64,000 bases of DNA from Photobacterium carnosum (GTDB lineage: Bacteria > Pseudomonadota > Gammaproteobacteria > Enterobacterales > Vibrionaceae), in the NCBI RefSeq assembly GCF_002849605.1, contig NZ_NPIB01000006.1:114566-178565 (forward strand), written 5' to 3'. Under the pieces are notes generated by a model. That model was not told where the DNA came from, made no database searches, and saw only the letters and a program-made list of their open reading frames with translations. This document shows, in pieces, positions 33,014 to 43,380 of this stretch. Position 1 is the stretch's first letter, and the number at the start of each line of letters is the position of its first letter. A program made the translations under genes and the position numbers.

Positions 33014-33850
33014 GTGCGATTCTTATGTTTACTTATATTCGTTATAAGTACCATTACACCTAGCGTTGCGGCAACGTTAGCCCAACAAACACAACGTGTA
33101 ATTAGTTTATCGCCTCATACCACTGAAATGGCTTATGCGGCTGGATTAGGAAATAAACTCATTGCCGCCAGTGCTTACAGTGATTATCCTCCCGCAGCTA
33201 AAAAATTAGAGCGAGTGGCAAATTATCGCGGTCTTAAAATGGAGCGTATTTTAGCCCTAAAACCTGATTTGATTTTAGCTTGGCAAGGCGGCAACCCTAG
33301 CCGAGAATTAGCCCGTTTAGAACAACTGGGGATTAAAATACTCTATTCAAACCCAAAAACATTGGCCGATATTCCCAAGACATTAGAACAACTGGGGCAA
33401 TATGCCGATTCACCACAACCTGCACAGCAAGCTGCCACTGAATTTAGACATCAGTTACAACAATTAAAAATAACCAATCACAATAAACCTAAAGTACGCT
33501 ATTTTTATCAATTAGGTTCAACGCCGTTAATGACCGTTGCCGATAGTGGCTGGCCAAGTCAGATTTTTCAATTTTGTGGTGGCGAAAATATTTTTGCAAA
33601 TAGCAGTGTGGCCTACCCACAAGTTAACCAAGAGCAAGTGATTGTTCGTCAACCTCAAGTGATATTTAGTGCTCAACCAATCGCTGACACTCAACAATTA
33701 TGGGCGCAATGGCAACACCAACTAATTGCAATAAAACAACACCATCTTTACCGACTTAATACTAATTGGTTAAATAGACCAACACCACGAACATTACTTG
33801 CCATTAAACAAGTCTGTGGATTACTCAATCAAGTACGAGATGATCACTAA
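33014..33850 (+). CDS. btuF: Vitamin B12 (cobalamin)-binding periplasmic protein BtuF
   Basis: Class III solute-binding protein for the BtuCD cobalamin importer. The 278-residue product starts at a GTG seven bases after GGAG and has a signal peptide ([20 protein letters not shown]). The mature part opens with [31 protein letters not shown], then [14 protein letters not shown] and [11 protein letters not shown], typical of the BtuF/FhuD fold. No btuC or btuD is adjacent. The overlap with the end of the decayed CbiB-like remnant suggests the two were once translated together. Confidence 0.9.
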   Translation: MRFLCLLIFVISTITPSVAATLAQQTQRVISLSPHTTEMAYAAGLGNKLIAASAYSDYPPAAKKLERVANYRGLKMERILALKPDLILAWQGGNPSRELARLEQLGIKILYSNPKTLADIPKTLEQLGQYADSPQPAQQAATEFRHQLQQLKITNHNKPKVRYFYQLGSTPLMTVADSGWPSQIFQFCGGENIFANSSVAYPQVNQEQVIVRQPQVIFSAQPIADTQQLWAQWQHQLIAIKQHHLYRLNTNWLNRPTPRTLLAIKQVCGLLNQVRDDH

Positions 33851-33974
33851 TCACAGTATGGATATAAAGCCTGTGAATAACGTCACAAAGCATTTTATTA
33901 CTGTTGTGCGTTACGTATTTATTTGTACAATCTCTGCCGCTTAACTCAACTTCATTATTCTTGCAGGAACAGAG

Positions 33975-34586
33975 ATGCTTATTTATTTTCTCGATATGTT
34001 TGGCACTGCCATTTTTGCTGCATCAGGTGTACTTATGGCTGGACGGTTACGCATGGACCCTTTTGGTGTCGTCGTTCTTGCCAGTGTAACGGCGATTGGC
34101 GGTGGTACTATTCGAGATATGGCATTAGGGGCAACACCGGTTTTTTGGATCCACGATACCAACTATTTATGGGTGATTTTTATTACTTGCGTTATCACTA
34201 TGATAGCCGCTCAACGACCACAACGAATGCCATGGTATTTTTTACCCGTAGCCGATGCAATTGGACTTGCTGTGTTTGTTGCGATTGGCGTTGAGAAATC
34301 ATTACGTTATGGTGCATCGCCATTAGTGGCCGTTATTATGGGGGTGATCACTGGATGTGGTGGGGGAGTTATTCGTGATGTTTTAGGTCGTGAAGTACCG
34401 ATGATTTTCCGCACAGAGGTTTATGCTACGGCTTGTATTATTGGCGGTACCATTCATACCCTTAGTTTATCTCTGGGTGTCCTACCGTCGATGGCAGCGA
34501 TCATGGGGATTATTACTACCTTATCAATTCGTTTAGCCGCTATTCGCTGGAATCTTTCTTTACCTACTTTTGCTCTGCGTAATTAA
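33975..34586 (+). CDS. TRIC-family (YadS/UPF0126) membrane protein
   Basis: Seven-span inner-membrane protein of the trimeric intracellular cation channel family, which in bacteria conducts monovalent cations or is linked to glycine movement. The 203-residue product shows the internal duplication of the family: each half carries a Gly-rich Arg-Asp motif, [11 protein letters not shown] near residue 36 and [14 protein letters not shown] near 133. The start [18 protein letters not shown] follows CAGGAACAG. It is a single gene after btuF with a strong terminator behind it. Exact transport function is unknown. Confidence 0.88.
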   Translation: MLIYFLDMFGTAIFAASGVLMAGRLRMDPFGVVVLASVTAIGGGTIRDMALGATPVFWIHDTNYLWVIFITCVITMIAAQRPQRMPWYFLPVADAIGLAVFVAIGVEKSLRYGASPLVAVIMGVITGCGGGVIRDVLGREVPMIFRTEVYATACIIGGTIHTLSLSLGVLPSMAAIMGIITTLSIRLAAIRWNLSLPTFALRN

Positions 34587-34612
34587 CTAAACAACGATCA
34601 CACGTCTATAAT

Positions 34613-34662
34613 AAAAAACCGCCAGCTAACACTCTTTCGCGTTAAATACTGGCGGTTTTTTT
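34613..34662. terminator. Bidirectional terminator between the TRIC gene and the DedA gene
   Basis: AAAAAACCGCCAG / CTGGCGGTTTTTT is a 13-bp perfect stem with a 23-base loop that can form an inner TAAC/GTTA pairing. A- and T-runs on both sides serve the convergent genes. Confidence 0.85.
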
Positions 34663-34682
34663 ATCATTCAAATAGCAGACTT

Positions 34683-35303
34683 TTATTTTTCAATCACAAC
34701 TCTATTACGCTGAAAACGGCGGTAAACCAACCATATTATTGCGATAATAATCACTGCGACGACAACCCAACATTGCGTTTGATATTTATGATAAAACGCT
34801 AAAATAGGCGCAACTTCATCACGTAAATAAGCAGGCGCAACACCAAACACAAGCAACCAGACGGTTACCGCTAAAAAGTTTCCTGTAAAAAATAATTTTG
34901 CGGGCATGGCGGCAATACCACAGCCAATACACATGAATTGTTTAATGCCTTCGACAAAACGGCTAATAATCAGTCCTAACATGCCATAGCGATCAATAAA
35001 GCCATGCAGTTTGGTTAATGTTTTAGGTTTAATCCATTGCTTGTGAGTTAGCACGTGACCAAATTGACGTCCAATAAAGTAGCCGATGCTATTACCAATA
35101 AAGCTAGCTCCCCAGCCAACCATCAGTACTGCAGGTAATGACATTTTTCCTGATGCCGCTAATAAACTTGCCACGACTAATAATGACTGTCCTGGCGCAG
35201 GGATCCCCATGCCCTCAACCGCAATCGCGAGAGCTAAAATATAATAACCATATTGCTGCAGCAATGGCGTGAGTTCAGTAATAATATGTTGAATCGATTC
35301 CAT
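34683..35303 (-). CDS. DedA family inner-membrane protein
   Basis: Member of the DedA/SNARE-associated (VTT domain) family, implicated in lipid carrier recycling and membrane potential maintenance. The 206-residue product has the family pattern YYILALAIAVEGMGIPAPGQSLL near the N-terminus, then GASFIGNSIGYFIGRQFG, and FGLIISRF-type helices (RYGMLGLIISRFVEGIKQF) with the conserved Arg. It ends in a membrane span and a short basic tail. It stands alone, divergent from the M23 peptidase gene. Which E. coli paralogue it corresponds to cannot be fixed from sequence alone. Confidence 0.87.
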   Translation of the reverse strand: MESIQHIITELTPLLQQYGYYILALAIAVEGMGIPAPGQSLLVVASLLAASGKMSLPAVLMVGWGASFIGNSIGYFIGRQFGHVLTHKQWIKPKTLTKLHGFIDRYGMLGLIISRFVEGIKQFMCIGCGIAAMPAKLFFTGNFLAVTVWLLVFGVAPAYLRDEVAPILAFYHKYQTQCWVVVAVIIIAIIWLVYRRFQRNRVVIEK

Positions 35304-35611
35304 GGCTAGTCAGTCTATGTCAGAAAAATAAGGGTTGATTTGTGATGATAGACTGAATTTAATGAAGACTCTAACGATCAAAGCTAAAAATTAAGCTTAC
35401 TAAAATGAACCTATTCAAAAAAAACCGCTCTCAATAAATAAGAATACTTTTTACAACAGAATCAGTAATGACTAAACGCTGCTGTAAAAGTAACTATTTT
35501 CGGTCATTCCGACAAATTTATAAAAAACAACATTGGTTATTTTAACTTCAATAGCACCTGATATTGAAAGCCGTTACACTCAATATTATTTGTTTTTTAT
35601 TTACTCTCATA
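35304..35611. other. Divergent intergenic region, DedA gene / M23 gene
   Basis: About 300 bp, AT-rich, between divergent genes, so it must hold both promoters. No RNA gene or transcription factor site was recognised. Confidence 0.4.
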
Positions 35612-36925
35612 ATGAATGGAAGCTCATCACCTCGTATGCCAAAAATAAATAAAATACTGATAGGGATAATCAGTAGTGCGATTATTGCCCTCATTATGGC
35701 CCCTGATATTTATGCAGAGCCACCCACTAAAACTGAGTTTACGTATCAATTAGGTCAACACTATCCGCTCGTTTTATCTCAAACATCAGTGATAGCCACC
35801 AAACCGCTAGCAGACTCTCCATTAGTATGGAAAACACACACCATCAAAAATGGTGAGAGCTTAGCCGTCGCGTTTGATAAAGTAGGCTTAGATAGTGGAC
35901 TATTACATCAAGTCGTTACCACCAATAATAAAACTAAAAAGCTGATCGCATTAAATCCAGGGGATAATTTGCGTTTTGGCTTTAACAGTTCAGGTCAACT
36001 GATTGAATTACATCAGCCATTAAATAATCTTGAAACCTTAATGGTAAAGCGTAAACATCATAACGATGATTTTAGCGCAACTATTGATAAACAGCAGATT
36101 GAAACCCAAGCTAACTATGCTCAAGCAACCATTAACTCTAACTTTTGGAGTGCGGCAGATAAAGCGGGATTAACAGCCAATCAAATCATGGAAATAGCCG
36201 CGCTGTTTGGATGGGATATTGATTTTGCACTCGATATTCGCGCTGGCGATAAATTTGAGGTGCTATTTGAGCAACATTACCTTAATGGGAATGCAATTGA
36301 TCACGGTAATATTCTTGCCGCCACGTTTACCAATATGGGACAAACATTTACTGCAGTACGCCATCAAGACGGTAAATATTATGATAAAAATGGCCTAGCA
36401 ATGCGTAAAGCCTTTCTACGCTCCCCGATTAACTTCCGTTATGTCAGTTCTAACTTTAATCCGCGTCGACTACATCCGGTAACCAAACAAGTCAAAGCTC
36501 ACCGTGGCACTGATTATGTCGCTCCTGTGGGCACACCAATCTGGGCTGCGGGTGATGGCATGGTTATGGAATCAAGCTATAACCAATTTAACGGTAACTA
36601 TGTCTTTATTCGTCATAATGGCAACTATGTCACTAAATACCTTCATATGACTAAACGGATGGTCAAAACAGGACAACGAATAAAGCAAGGACAAACGATT
36701 GGTACTCTCGGTGGTACGGGGCGCGTCACCGGTCCTCATTTACATTATGAATTTCTAGTCAACGGTAGCCATCAAAACCCACGGACGGTAGATTTACCCC
36801 AAGCGCATTCGCTTGCAGGCTCGGCTCAAACCGTGTTTAAACAACAAGCGAGTAAGCAACTTGAACAAGTTAACAGTTACAGCCATTTATTAGCTAAAAA
36901 TGCCATTTTATTACCTCAAAGCTAA
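35612..36925 (+). CDS. M23 family murein endopeptidase with OapA/LysM-like region
   Basis: Probable envelope enzyme that cuts peptide crosslinks in peptidoglycan to allow wall growth, like E. coli MepM or Vibrio Shy proteins. After an N-terminal signal/anchor (PKINKILIGIISSAIIALIMA), a LysM/OapA-like region reads WKTHTIKNGESLAVAFDKVGLD. The C-terminal M23 domain has the Zn-site motifs KAHRGTDYVAPVGTPIWAAGDG and GRVTGPHLHYEF, all ligands present. The start is uncertain: the ATG at 35612 has no clear ribosome-binding site; the ATG at 35636 gives a cleaner signal peptide; a TTG at 35564 is also open. It is transcribed alone and ends at a terminator shared with erpA. Confidence 0.88.
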   Translation: MNGSSSPRMPKINKILIGIISSAIIALIMAPDIYAEPPTKTEFTYQLGQHYPLVLSQTSVIATKPLADSPLVWKTHTIKNGESLAVAFDKVGLDSGLLHQVVTTNNKTKKLIALNPGDNLRFGFNSSGQLIELHQPLNNLETLMVKRKHHNDDFSATIDKQQIETQANYAQATINSNFWSAADKAGLTANQIMEIAALFGWDIDFALDIRAGDKFEVLFEQHYLNGNAIDHGNILAATFTNMGQTFTAVRHQDGKYYDKNGLAMRKAFLRSPINFRYVSSNFNPRRLHPVTKQVKAHRGTDYVAPVGTPIWAAGDGMVMESSYNQFNGNYVFIRHNGNYVTKYLHMTKRMVKTGQRIKQGQTIGTLGGTGRVTGPHLHYEFLVNGSHQNPRTVDLPQAHSLAGSAQTVFKQQASKQLEQVNSYSHLLAKNAILLPQS

Positions 36926-36974
36926 TATATTGCTTTCATTCTTGATCATTACCAACATTGATCGTTACTAACAA

Positions 36975-37000
36975 AAAAAGCCGTCAATAGACGGCTTTTT
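36975..37000. terminator. Bidirectional terminator between the M23 gene and erpA
   Basis: AAAAAGCCGTC / GACGGCTTTTT with an AATA loop; A-run before and T-run after, serving both convergent genes. Confidence 0.9.
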
Positions 37001-37022
37001 ATAATACATAATGCTCAACGCA

Positions 37023-37364
37023 CTAAACGCTAAATGACGCGCCACAACCACATGTTGTGGTTGCATTCGGGTTATTAACAAAGAAGCGTGAACCTTCTAA
37101 GCCTTCAGTATAGTCAACAACACCACCGACTAAATACTGTAAACTCATTGGGTCAACAACTAATGTCACACCGTTATTTTCTATCGTCATATCGCCATCA
37201 TTGACTTTTTCGTCAAACGTAAAGCCATATTGAAACCCACTACAACCACCACCAGTAATATATACCCGTAGTTTTAATTCTGGATTTTCTTCTTCAGCGA
37301 TAAGCGTTTTCACTTTATTCGCAGCCACATCAGAAAAAGTCAGCGGCAAATTAACATCGCTCAT
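37023..37364 (-). CDS. erpA: Iron-sulfur cluster insertion protein ErpA
   Basis: A-type carrier that delivers Fe-S clusters to apoproteins, including isoprenoid synthesis enzymes in E. coli. The 113-residue protein has the three ligand cysteines: Cys41 in [12 protein letters not shown], and Cys105 and Cys107 in [17 protein letters not shown] seven bases upstream supports the ATG at 37364 over one five codons upstream. It lies 62 bp after clcA on the same strand, so read-through from clcA is possible. Confidence 0.95.
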   Translation of the reverse strand: MSDVNLPLTFSDVAANKVKTLIAEEENPELKLRVYITGGGCSGFQYGFTFDEKVNDGDMTIENNGVTLVVDPMSLQYLVGGVVDYTEGLEGSRFFVNNPNATTTCGCGASFSV

Positions 37365-37426
37365 TACAAAACCTCTCAAATACTTCCATTAATTAAAAGT
37401 GATTATCTAATACCTGACTATTTTGT

Positions 37427-38842
37427 TCAAGTATTAGCCGTCTCAACTGGAGCATCATGTGGTGAATCGTGACCTAATTTTTCTTTTTTAATGGTGCGGT
37501 GAAGTAATTGGGAGTAAATCGGTTGACCACCAAGCATTTGAGCCATCATAGTCGCACCCAATGTTGTCACCACTAAAGGTAAAATAAGGTGATAGTTATT
37601 AGTCATTTCGATAACCAACAAAATACCCGTAATCGGTGCGCGCACTGTTGCTGCAAATAATGCCCCCATACCTGCAATAGCAAATAAGCCAGGAGCAATA
37701 TCTAAATGAGGATAAATACCTTGTACCACAATACCAAAAAACGTACCAAACAATGTTCCTAATGCCAGCATCGGCGCAAAAATACCACCGGGAGCACCAG
37801 AACCAAAACATAATAATGTTGTTGCAACACGCGCAAAAAACAACAGCAACAACATGTTTAAACTGTAATCACCATTAGTTGCCGGTGGAATAAGAAAAAT
37901 ACCGCCGCCAGTCAGCTCTGGAAAATAAAGTAATAATAGACCAAAACAGCCACCTAATAAGCCACCAGTAATTAAATAACGAGTGCGATTATTATGGTGA
38001 ATAGTAACAAACCAATCTAATGTGAAAATAATTAAGCGGTTAAAAACAACCCAAAAACCACCGAATAACAACCCAAGCACCAAGAATAGCCATAACGAAT
38101 TAAGTGCTGGCGCATCATATTGCGGCATAGTAATAACCGCACTTTGACCCGAAATAAATCGGAACACGATAGTCGACATCATTGCTGAAATCATTACACA
38201 TTTAACAGAGATCAAACTGTAACGAAATTGTGGTCGCATCTCTTCAATAACAAACATAATACCCGCCATTGGGGCATTAAAGGCAGCAGCCAAACCACCA
38301 GCAGCACCAGCAGCCAATAACGAGTGGCGACCTTCTTTATCTTTTAAACGGAAAATATCTGAAATCATACGACCGATATTACCGCCCATTTGTACCGTCG
38401 GACCTTCGCGGCCTAAAACCATACCTGAACCTAACGCGCCTAAACCACCGAAGAATTTAACAGGAATAACTCGCCACCAACGGACAGGACGCATTTCATC
38501 CATTGCGCCTTCAATTTCAGGAATACCAGAACCGCCGGCTTCGGGGGCAAAACGGCACACTAAAAAATAACCAATAAAGGCTAATGTACCGCTGACAATA
38601 AATGCAGCTAACCATAACGGCAGCACACTTGTAATTTCATCACGTAGCCAGACAGTACGTTGTTCACTCACCCATCGCACACCAATTTCAAATAGTGTAC
38701 CGACCAAGCCAGCAAGACTACCAACGAGAGCTGAAAGAAATAGAACAGAAATAGGGGTTTTATCTTTGGTCAAAAAACGCCTCACCAAACCACTCGGTTG
38801 GAGATGGGAAGGTATATGAAAACCGCGCGATTTTTCAGTCAT
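37427..38842 (-). CDS. clcA: H+/Cl- exchange transporter ClcA
   Basis: CLC-family antiporter that exchanges two chloride ions for a proton and helps in acid resistance. The 471-residue protein carries the three selectivity motifs: [13 protein letters not shown] (about 102), [12 protein letters not shown] with the gating Glu146, and [14 protein letters not shown]; the internal proton Glu201 lies in [10 protein letters not shown], so this is a transporter rather than a channel. There are 16-18 helical segments and no C-terminal CBS domains, like E. coli ClcA. It is transcribed toward erpA and divergent from hemL. Confidence 0.95.
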   Translation of the reverse strand: MTEKSRGFHIPSHLQPSGLVRRFLTKDKTPISVLFLSALVGSLAGLVGTLFEIGVRWVSEQRTVWLRDEITSVLPLWLAAFIVSGTLAFIGYFLVCRFAPEAGGSGIPEIEGAMDEMRPVRWWRVIPVKFFGGLGALGSGMVLGREGPTVQMGGNIGRMISDIFRLKDKEGRHSLLAAGAAGGLAAAFNAPMAGIMFVIEEMRPQFRYSLISVKCVMISAMMSTIVFRFISGQSAVITMPQYDAPALNSLWLFLVLGLLFGGFWVVFNRLIIFTLDWFVTIHHNNRTRYLITGGLLGGCFGLLLLYFPELTGGGIFLIPPATNGDYSLNMLLLLFFARVATTLLCFGSGAPGGIFAPMLALGTLFGTFFGIVVQGIYPHLDIAPGLFAIAGMGALFAATVRAPITGILLVIEMTNNYHLILPLVVTTLGATMMAQMLGGQPIYSQLLHRTIKKEKLGHDSPHDAPVETANT

Positions 38843-39160
38843 TAGAAAGCCGTTTTATATAAATATAATGCCATTACAGCGGAGGATGAAGATAGGATCA
38901 ATACTATAGCCTAATCCAATGTGGTTATGATTTACACTGCTAATGTTGAAAAATAGCTTTGCAACTGTGACATGTTTCTCAAAATTAGAGTGTTTGTTTT
39001 TAGATTAGCATTCATTTTAAACAGTAAAATGACTCTATCTTCAGCACCACTTTAGGTACAATAAGGCAGTTTCATTCTCCACACTTCCCTACCTATAATT
39101 AATTAGGATCGAAATTTCTGTGGATTAAATCATCGCCTTACTTTTTTTATAGGATTTAAC
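38843..39160. other. Divergent intergenic region, clcA / hemL
   Basis: About 318 bp of AT-rich DNA that must hold both promoters. I see no recognised operator, repeat or RNA gene. Confidence 0.4.
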
Positions 39161-40465
39161 ATGAGCAAAACGAGCAAGTCAGCTGATTTATTTGCTAAAG
39201 CACAACAAAAAATCCCAGGTGGTGTTAACTCACCAGTGAGAGCTTTTGCTGGCGTTGGTGGTACACCATTATTTATTGATCGCGCTGATGGCGCTTATAT
39301 TTTTGATGCTGATGGTAATGCGTATATTGATTACGTTGGTTCATGGGGACCGATGATTCTGGGTCACAATCATGCGGCAATTCGTGATGCCGTTATTCAC
39401 GCAGCCCAGCAAGGTTTAAGCTTTGGCGCACCGACAGCAATGGAAATAACCATGGCTGAGTTAGTATCAGAACTTGTACCGTCGATGGAAATGGTACGTA
39501 TGGTAAGTTCAGGTACAGAAGCAACCATGAGTGCCATTCGTCTTGCTCGTGGCTTTACTGGTCGTGATAATATTCTTAAATTTGAAGGTTGTTACCATGG
39601 TCATGCTGATTGCCTATTAGTAAAAGCAGGTTCAGGTGCATTAACGCTTGGTCAACCTAGCTCTCCGGGTGTTCCAGCTGATTTTGCTAAACATACTTTA
39701 ACCGCAACTTACAACGATCTAGATTCAGTTCGCGAAGCCTTTACCGCGCAGCCAGATCAAATCGCTTGTATTATCGTTGAGCCTGTTGCTGGCAACATGA
39801 ACTGTATTCCACCGGTAGCCGGCTTCCTTCAAGGTCTACGTGAAATTTGTGATGAATTTGGCGCACTATTAATTTTAGATGAAGTAATGACAGGCTTCCG
39901 CGTCGCACAAGGTGGTGCTCAAGCGTATTACAATGTTAAACCTGATATCACAACGTTAGGTAAAATCATCGGTGGTGGTATGCCAGTGGGTGCTTTTGGT
40001 GGTCGTCGTGATGTGATGGAATTTATCGCACCAACAGGCCCTGTATATCAAGCTGGCACGCTATCAGGCAACCCTGTCGCGATGGCAGCAGGTCATGCAT
40101 GTTTAACCGTATTAATAGAAGAAGGCAATGAAAAGCGCCTTGCTAATACCACTAAACGCTTAGCAAACGGCTTTAAAGCACTAGCTGACAAACATGGCAT
40201 TCCATTAGCTGTAAACCAAGTTGGCGCAATGTTTGGCTTCTTCTTTATTGATCAAGACAGTGTGACTTGCTATGACGATGTGACTAAATGTGACATTGAA
40301 CGTTTCAAACGCTTCTTTAATTTAATGTTAGATAAAGGCGTGTACCTTGCACCTTCAGCTTATGAAGCTTGCTTTACGTCCCTTGCACATAACGATAAAG
40401 AAATTGATGCCACGTTAGAGGCTGCAGATTTTGCATTTGCAACACTTGCTGCTGAAGCAAAATAG
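39161..40465 (+). CDS. hemL: Glutamate-1-semialdehyde 2,1-aminomutase
   Basis: PLP enzyme that makes 5-aminolevulinate from glutamate-1-semialdehyde in haem synthesis. The 434-residue protein starts [25 protein letters not shown] and carries the PLP lysine Lys268 in [19 protein letters not shown], plus [16 protein letters not shown] and the Asp of [12 protein letters not shown]. An AGGA lies six bases before the ATG. It is a single gene with a terminator about 65 bp beyond the stop. Confidence 0.97.
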   Translation: MSKTSKSADLFAKAQQKIPGGVNSPVRAFAGVGGTPLFIDRADGAYIFDADGNAYIDYVGSWGPMILGHNHAAIRDAVIHAAQQGLSFGAPTAMEITMAELVSELVPSMEMVRMVSSGTEATMSAIRLARGFTGRDNILKFEGCYHGHADCLLVKAGSGALTLGQPSSPGVPADFAKHTLTATYNDLDSVREAFTAQPDQIACIIVEPVAGNMNCIPPVAGFLQGLREICDEFGALLILDEVMTGFRVAQGGAQAYYNVKPDITTLGKIIGGGMPVGAFGGRRDVMEFIAPTGPVYQAGTLSGNPVAMAAGHACLTVLIEEGNEKRLANTTKRLANGFKALADKHGIPLAVNQVGAMFGFFFIDQDSVTCYDDVTKCDIERFKRFFNLMLDKGVYLAPSAYEACFTSLAHNDKEIDATLEAADFAFATLAAEAK

Positions 40466-40529
40466 CCTTCTTTTAAAAAATAAATAAGACAATGTTGTTA
40501 AAAACATTATTTTATTAATGCTATTATGC

Positions 40530-40557
40530 AAAAAGGTCACTCGCAGTGACCTTTTTT
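40530..40557. terminator. Terminator of hemL
   Basis: AAAAAGGTCACT / AGTGACCTTTTT with a CGC loop and T-run. The A-run on the other side could also end the convergent small gene. Confidence 0.9.
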
Positions 40558-40624
40558 ACGACTGGCGTTTAATATGACGTTAATCAACGAGAACCAATGA
40601 ATAATATATTCTATTGGTTACTAT

Positions 40625-40732
40625 TTACTGCCAAAAATAAACTGAAAGTCCAACAACCAGTACTAAAACAATTAGCACTAACGGTGGTTTACGTTTTTTT
40701 TTGTCATCACAACCACAATTACAACATCCCAT
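40625..40732 (-). CDS. 35-residue Cys-rich single-span membrane peptide
   Basis: Not recognised as a named family. The ATG follows a good AGGAG site by 8 nt. The product begins MGCCNCGCDDKKKRK, with four Cys in the first eight residues, then a basic stretch, then one strongly hydrophobic span (PPLVLIVLVLVVGLSVYFW) and the stop. The layout predicts a peptide with the Cys cluster and positive charges in the cytoplasm and the C-terminus out. The cysteines could bind metal or be lipid-modified; neither is shown. A run of nine A bases within the Lys codons could allow slippage. It is convergent with hemL and divergent from the PerM-family gene. Confidence 0.7.
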   Translation of the reverse strand: MGCCNCGCDDKKKRKPPLVLIVLVLVVGLSVYFWQ

Positions 40733-40850
40733 AAGCTATCTCCTCGATAAAGGCTATAATCATCAAATTCCCAGTGATGATTATAATGATAATCTTTATC
40801 AATTACAGTGAGAATGACTTTTATCGATGGATTTAAAAAGGATAAATACC

Positions 40851-41936
40851 GTGTCTCACCCGTTTAAGGTAGAACCACGTCACTGGATGCTGATAGTGGC
40901 ACTCTTTGTCGCCTCTTATGCCAGTTATAAATTGATTGAACCTTATTTAGGTCCGATTGTGTTAGCGTTTATTATTTCTTTATTATTCACACCATTACAT
41001 AAACGCTTACTAGCCAGAATGCCAACGCGTGAAAATACCGCGGCAATGCTGTCATGTTTTATTATGACGGTGATTATCGTTATTCCTATTTTAGTGGTTT
41101 TTTCATCGATCGTGCATCAAGGCACTACCGTATCAAAAGAAAGCTATACATGGTTAACAACCGGCGGACCGAAAGAACTGTTTGCCCACCCTTTTGCCCA
41201 AAAAGCACTCGCGCTAATCGATAAATACTCACCATTCCATGATTTTGATCCTCAAGTGATCATTCAGAAAATAGCGACCACAGCCTCTCAAGTTGGCTCA
41301 CAAGCACTTAATATCAGCGCTAAAATATTAGGTGATGCGACGAATTTATTAGTTAACTTCATGATGATGTTGTTCGTGTTATTTTTCTTACTTCGTGATA
41401 ACGATAAAATGATCGCTGCCATTCGCCACGTTATTCCATTATCTCGTAGTCAAGAAGACACCATCATGAATGAGGTAGAGCAAGTGGCACGATCTGCCGT
41501 GCTCGGTTCTTTCTTAACAGCACTAGCACAAGGACTTGCCGGTGGATTCGCTATGTGGCTATGCGGATTCCAAGGCTTATTCTGGGGTTCAATGATGGCC
41601 TTTGCTTCATTAATCCCCGTTGTTGGTACTGCTCTGATCTGGATTCCTGCATCATTGTATTTACTGTTGGTGGGTGATTGGGAATGGTCACTGTTTCTTG
41701 CTTGTTGGGGCGTTCTTGTTGTCGGTTCTATCGATAACATTGTTCGCCCACTATTAATGCAAGGTAGTTCAAGTATGAATACCTTATTGATCTTCTTTTC
41801 AATTATTGGTGGTATTCAATTATTTGGCTTAATTGGCATGATCTATGGTCCAATTATTTTTGGCGTAACATTAGTGTTGTTTAAAATGTATGAAGTTGAA
41901 TTTCAATCCTTCCTAAAACAACAAGATAGTAATTAA
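40851..41936 (+). CDS. AI-2E/PerM family transporter
   Basis: Inner-membrane protein of the AI-2E (PerM/YdiK/TqsA) family, about 361 residues and eight predicted membrane spans. The family includes autoinducer-2 exporters and Na+(Li+)/H+ antiporters, so the substrate is open. Typical features are the N-terminal LIEPYLGPIVLAFIISLLFTPLH, the central NLLVNFMMMLFVLFFLLRDND, and the C-terminal GSIDNIVRPLLMQGSSSMNTLL and GLIGMIYGPIIFGV. An ATG eight codons upstream is possible, but AAGGAT eight bases before the GTG at 40851 and the family-like start SHPFKVEPRHW favour the GTG. Confidence 0.85.
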   Translation: MSHPFKVEPRHWMLIVALFVASYASYKLIEPYLGPIVLAFIISLLFTPLHKRLLARMPTRENTAAMLSCFIMTVIIVIPILVVFSSIVHQGTTVSKESYTWLTTGGPKELFAHPFAQKALALIDKYSPFHDFDPQVIIQKIATTASQVGSQALNISAKILGDATNLLVNFMMMLFVLFFLLRDNDKMIAAIRHVIPLSRSQEDTIMNEVEQVARSAVLGSFLTALAQGLAGGFAMWLCGFQGLFWGSMMAFASLIPVVGTALIWIPASLYLLLVGDWEWSLFLACWGVLVVGSIDNIVRPLLMQGSSSMNTLLIFFSIIGGIQLFGLIGMIYGPIIFGVTLVLFKMYEVEFQSFLKQQDSN

Positions 41937-42091
41937 TCTTAAGTAATTACTCACTAGCTTGCCGTTATTCTTAACGACAATAACGGCGGCTTATGATTAT
42001 ACCTCTTCTATTAGCTGCGCCTTTCCATCTGACACTATTTATGGAACAATCCGCGCTCCTGAACCATGATGTCTATTTTGAGGCCAGTTAA

Positions 42092-43111
42092 ATGTCTTAT
42101 TCCCCTGCGAGCCAAGTGGTTGCTCGTCAATCTGAATTTTTTGAAAATCGCAAAGTCCTTATTGCTGGCGAACTAAATGATACCTTTGCCTCAGAATTAC
42201 TCACAACAGCACAATCGGTAACAGTATTTACCACCAATTATGGTTACGTAGGTGACATTGAGCACCATCAAGCAATTGACTGTCATTTTGGTACTGAACT
42301 TAATGCAGAGCTAGATGTTGATATGATTCTGCTTTATTGGCCAAAAGCAAAAGCCGAAGCTGATTATTTATTATCAATGTTATTGAGTAAGTTTGCGGCT
42401 GGCATTGAAATTTGTATCGTAGGTGAAAACCGCTGTGGCGTCAGAAGTGCAGAAAAAATGTTTGCGCAATACGGTCCACTAACCAAATACGACTCTGCTC
42501 GTCGTTGTAGTTTCTATTGGGGACGTTGCGATACTCCCGCTCCCACTTTTGATATCAATAAATGGTTCCGTAGCTATCCGATTAATATTGCAGGTGTTAA
42601 TTTAACAGTGCGTTCATTGCCGGGCGTATTTAGCCACGGTGAGTTTGATAAAGGCTCAGAACTATTACTTAATAATTTACCAGCCCTTAACGGCCGTGTA
42701 CTCGATTTTGGTTGTGGTGCAGGTGTTATTGGTGCCGTAATGAAAGCCAAATATCCACAGATTGAACTAGATCTATGTGATATTAGCGCACTAGCTATTG
42801 AGTCGGCGAAAGAAACATTTAAGGTTAATAATCTAACCGCCAATTTTATTGCTACTGATGTTTATAAAAACATTAATGGTCCTTACCGATATTTAATCAG
42901 TAACCCGCCATTTCATTCTGGCTTAAAAACATTTTATGCCGCCACTGAAACGTTTATTAATCAAGCCCCTCAGTATTTACGTCATGGTGGTGAATTAGTG
43001 ATTGTGGCTAACTGTTTTTTACAATACCCACCATTAATTGAAGCTAGCCTTGGCCAATGTGAAATCCGTTCTCATACTAATAAATTCAATGTATATACGG
43101 CAAAAAAATAA
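42092..43111 (+). CDS. rsmC: 16S rRNA m2G1207 methyltransferase RsmC
   Basis: Methylates guanine 1207 of 16S rRNA in the 30S subunit. The 339-residue protein has the two tandem methyltransferase-like domains of the family: a degenerate N-terminal one, and a C-terminal active one with the SAM-binding LDFGCGAGVIGAVM (about 204-217) and the catalytic NPPFH at 271-275. GENRCGVRSAEKMFAQYGPLTKYDSARRC matches E. coli RsmC. It sits immediately upstream of chiS, as in V. cholerae, and is closed by a terminator. Confidence 0.95.
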   Translation: MSYSPASQVVARQSEFFENRKVLIAGELNDTFASELLTTAQSVTVFTTNYGYVGDIEHHQAIDCHFGTELNAELDVDMILLYWPKAKAEADYLLSMLLSKFAAGIEICIVGENRCGVRSAEKMFAQYGPLTKYDSARRCSFYWGRCDTPAPTFDINKWFRSYPINIAGVNLTVRSLPGVFSHGEFDKGSELLLNNLPALNGRVLDFGCGAGVIGAVMKAKYPQIELDLCDISALAIESAKETFKVNNLTANFIATDVYKNINGPYRYLISNPPFHSGLKTFYAATETFINQAPQYLRHGGELVIVANCFLQYPPLIEASLGQCEIRSHTNKFNVYTAKK

Positions 43112-43146
43112 CTAACCATAAGCAATAATCAAAATCTCTATTTTAT

Positions 43147-43173
43147 AAAGGGCAGTCAATACTGCCCTTTTTT
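43147..43173 (+). terminator. Terminator of rsmC
   Basis: AAAGGGCAGT / ACTGCCCTTT stem with a CAAT loop and T-run. It separates rsmC from chiS. Confidence 0.9.
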
Positions 43174-43380
43174 ATAACGTTAAATTTGTTAATTTTGTGC
43201 CTCTTGACACGATTCCATTCCTAGTAACTTGATTCATAATAAAAATCCAGTATAAACACGATTACTCATCACATTAAGATATTAACAATTAGGACAACCG
43301 TTAATATAATAATGTCTATTTTAACGTGGTTACATTTATCGTTAAAACCGTAAATATTAACATCTTATTCAGGCACCGGA

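Noticed and set aside
32700..33014. 104-codon plus-strand frame after mtnN treated as an intact gene
   Set aside because: Its first half is in a different frame from the CbiB-like signal and looks random; I annotate the region as a pseudogene instead.
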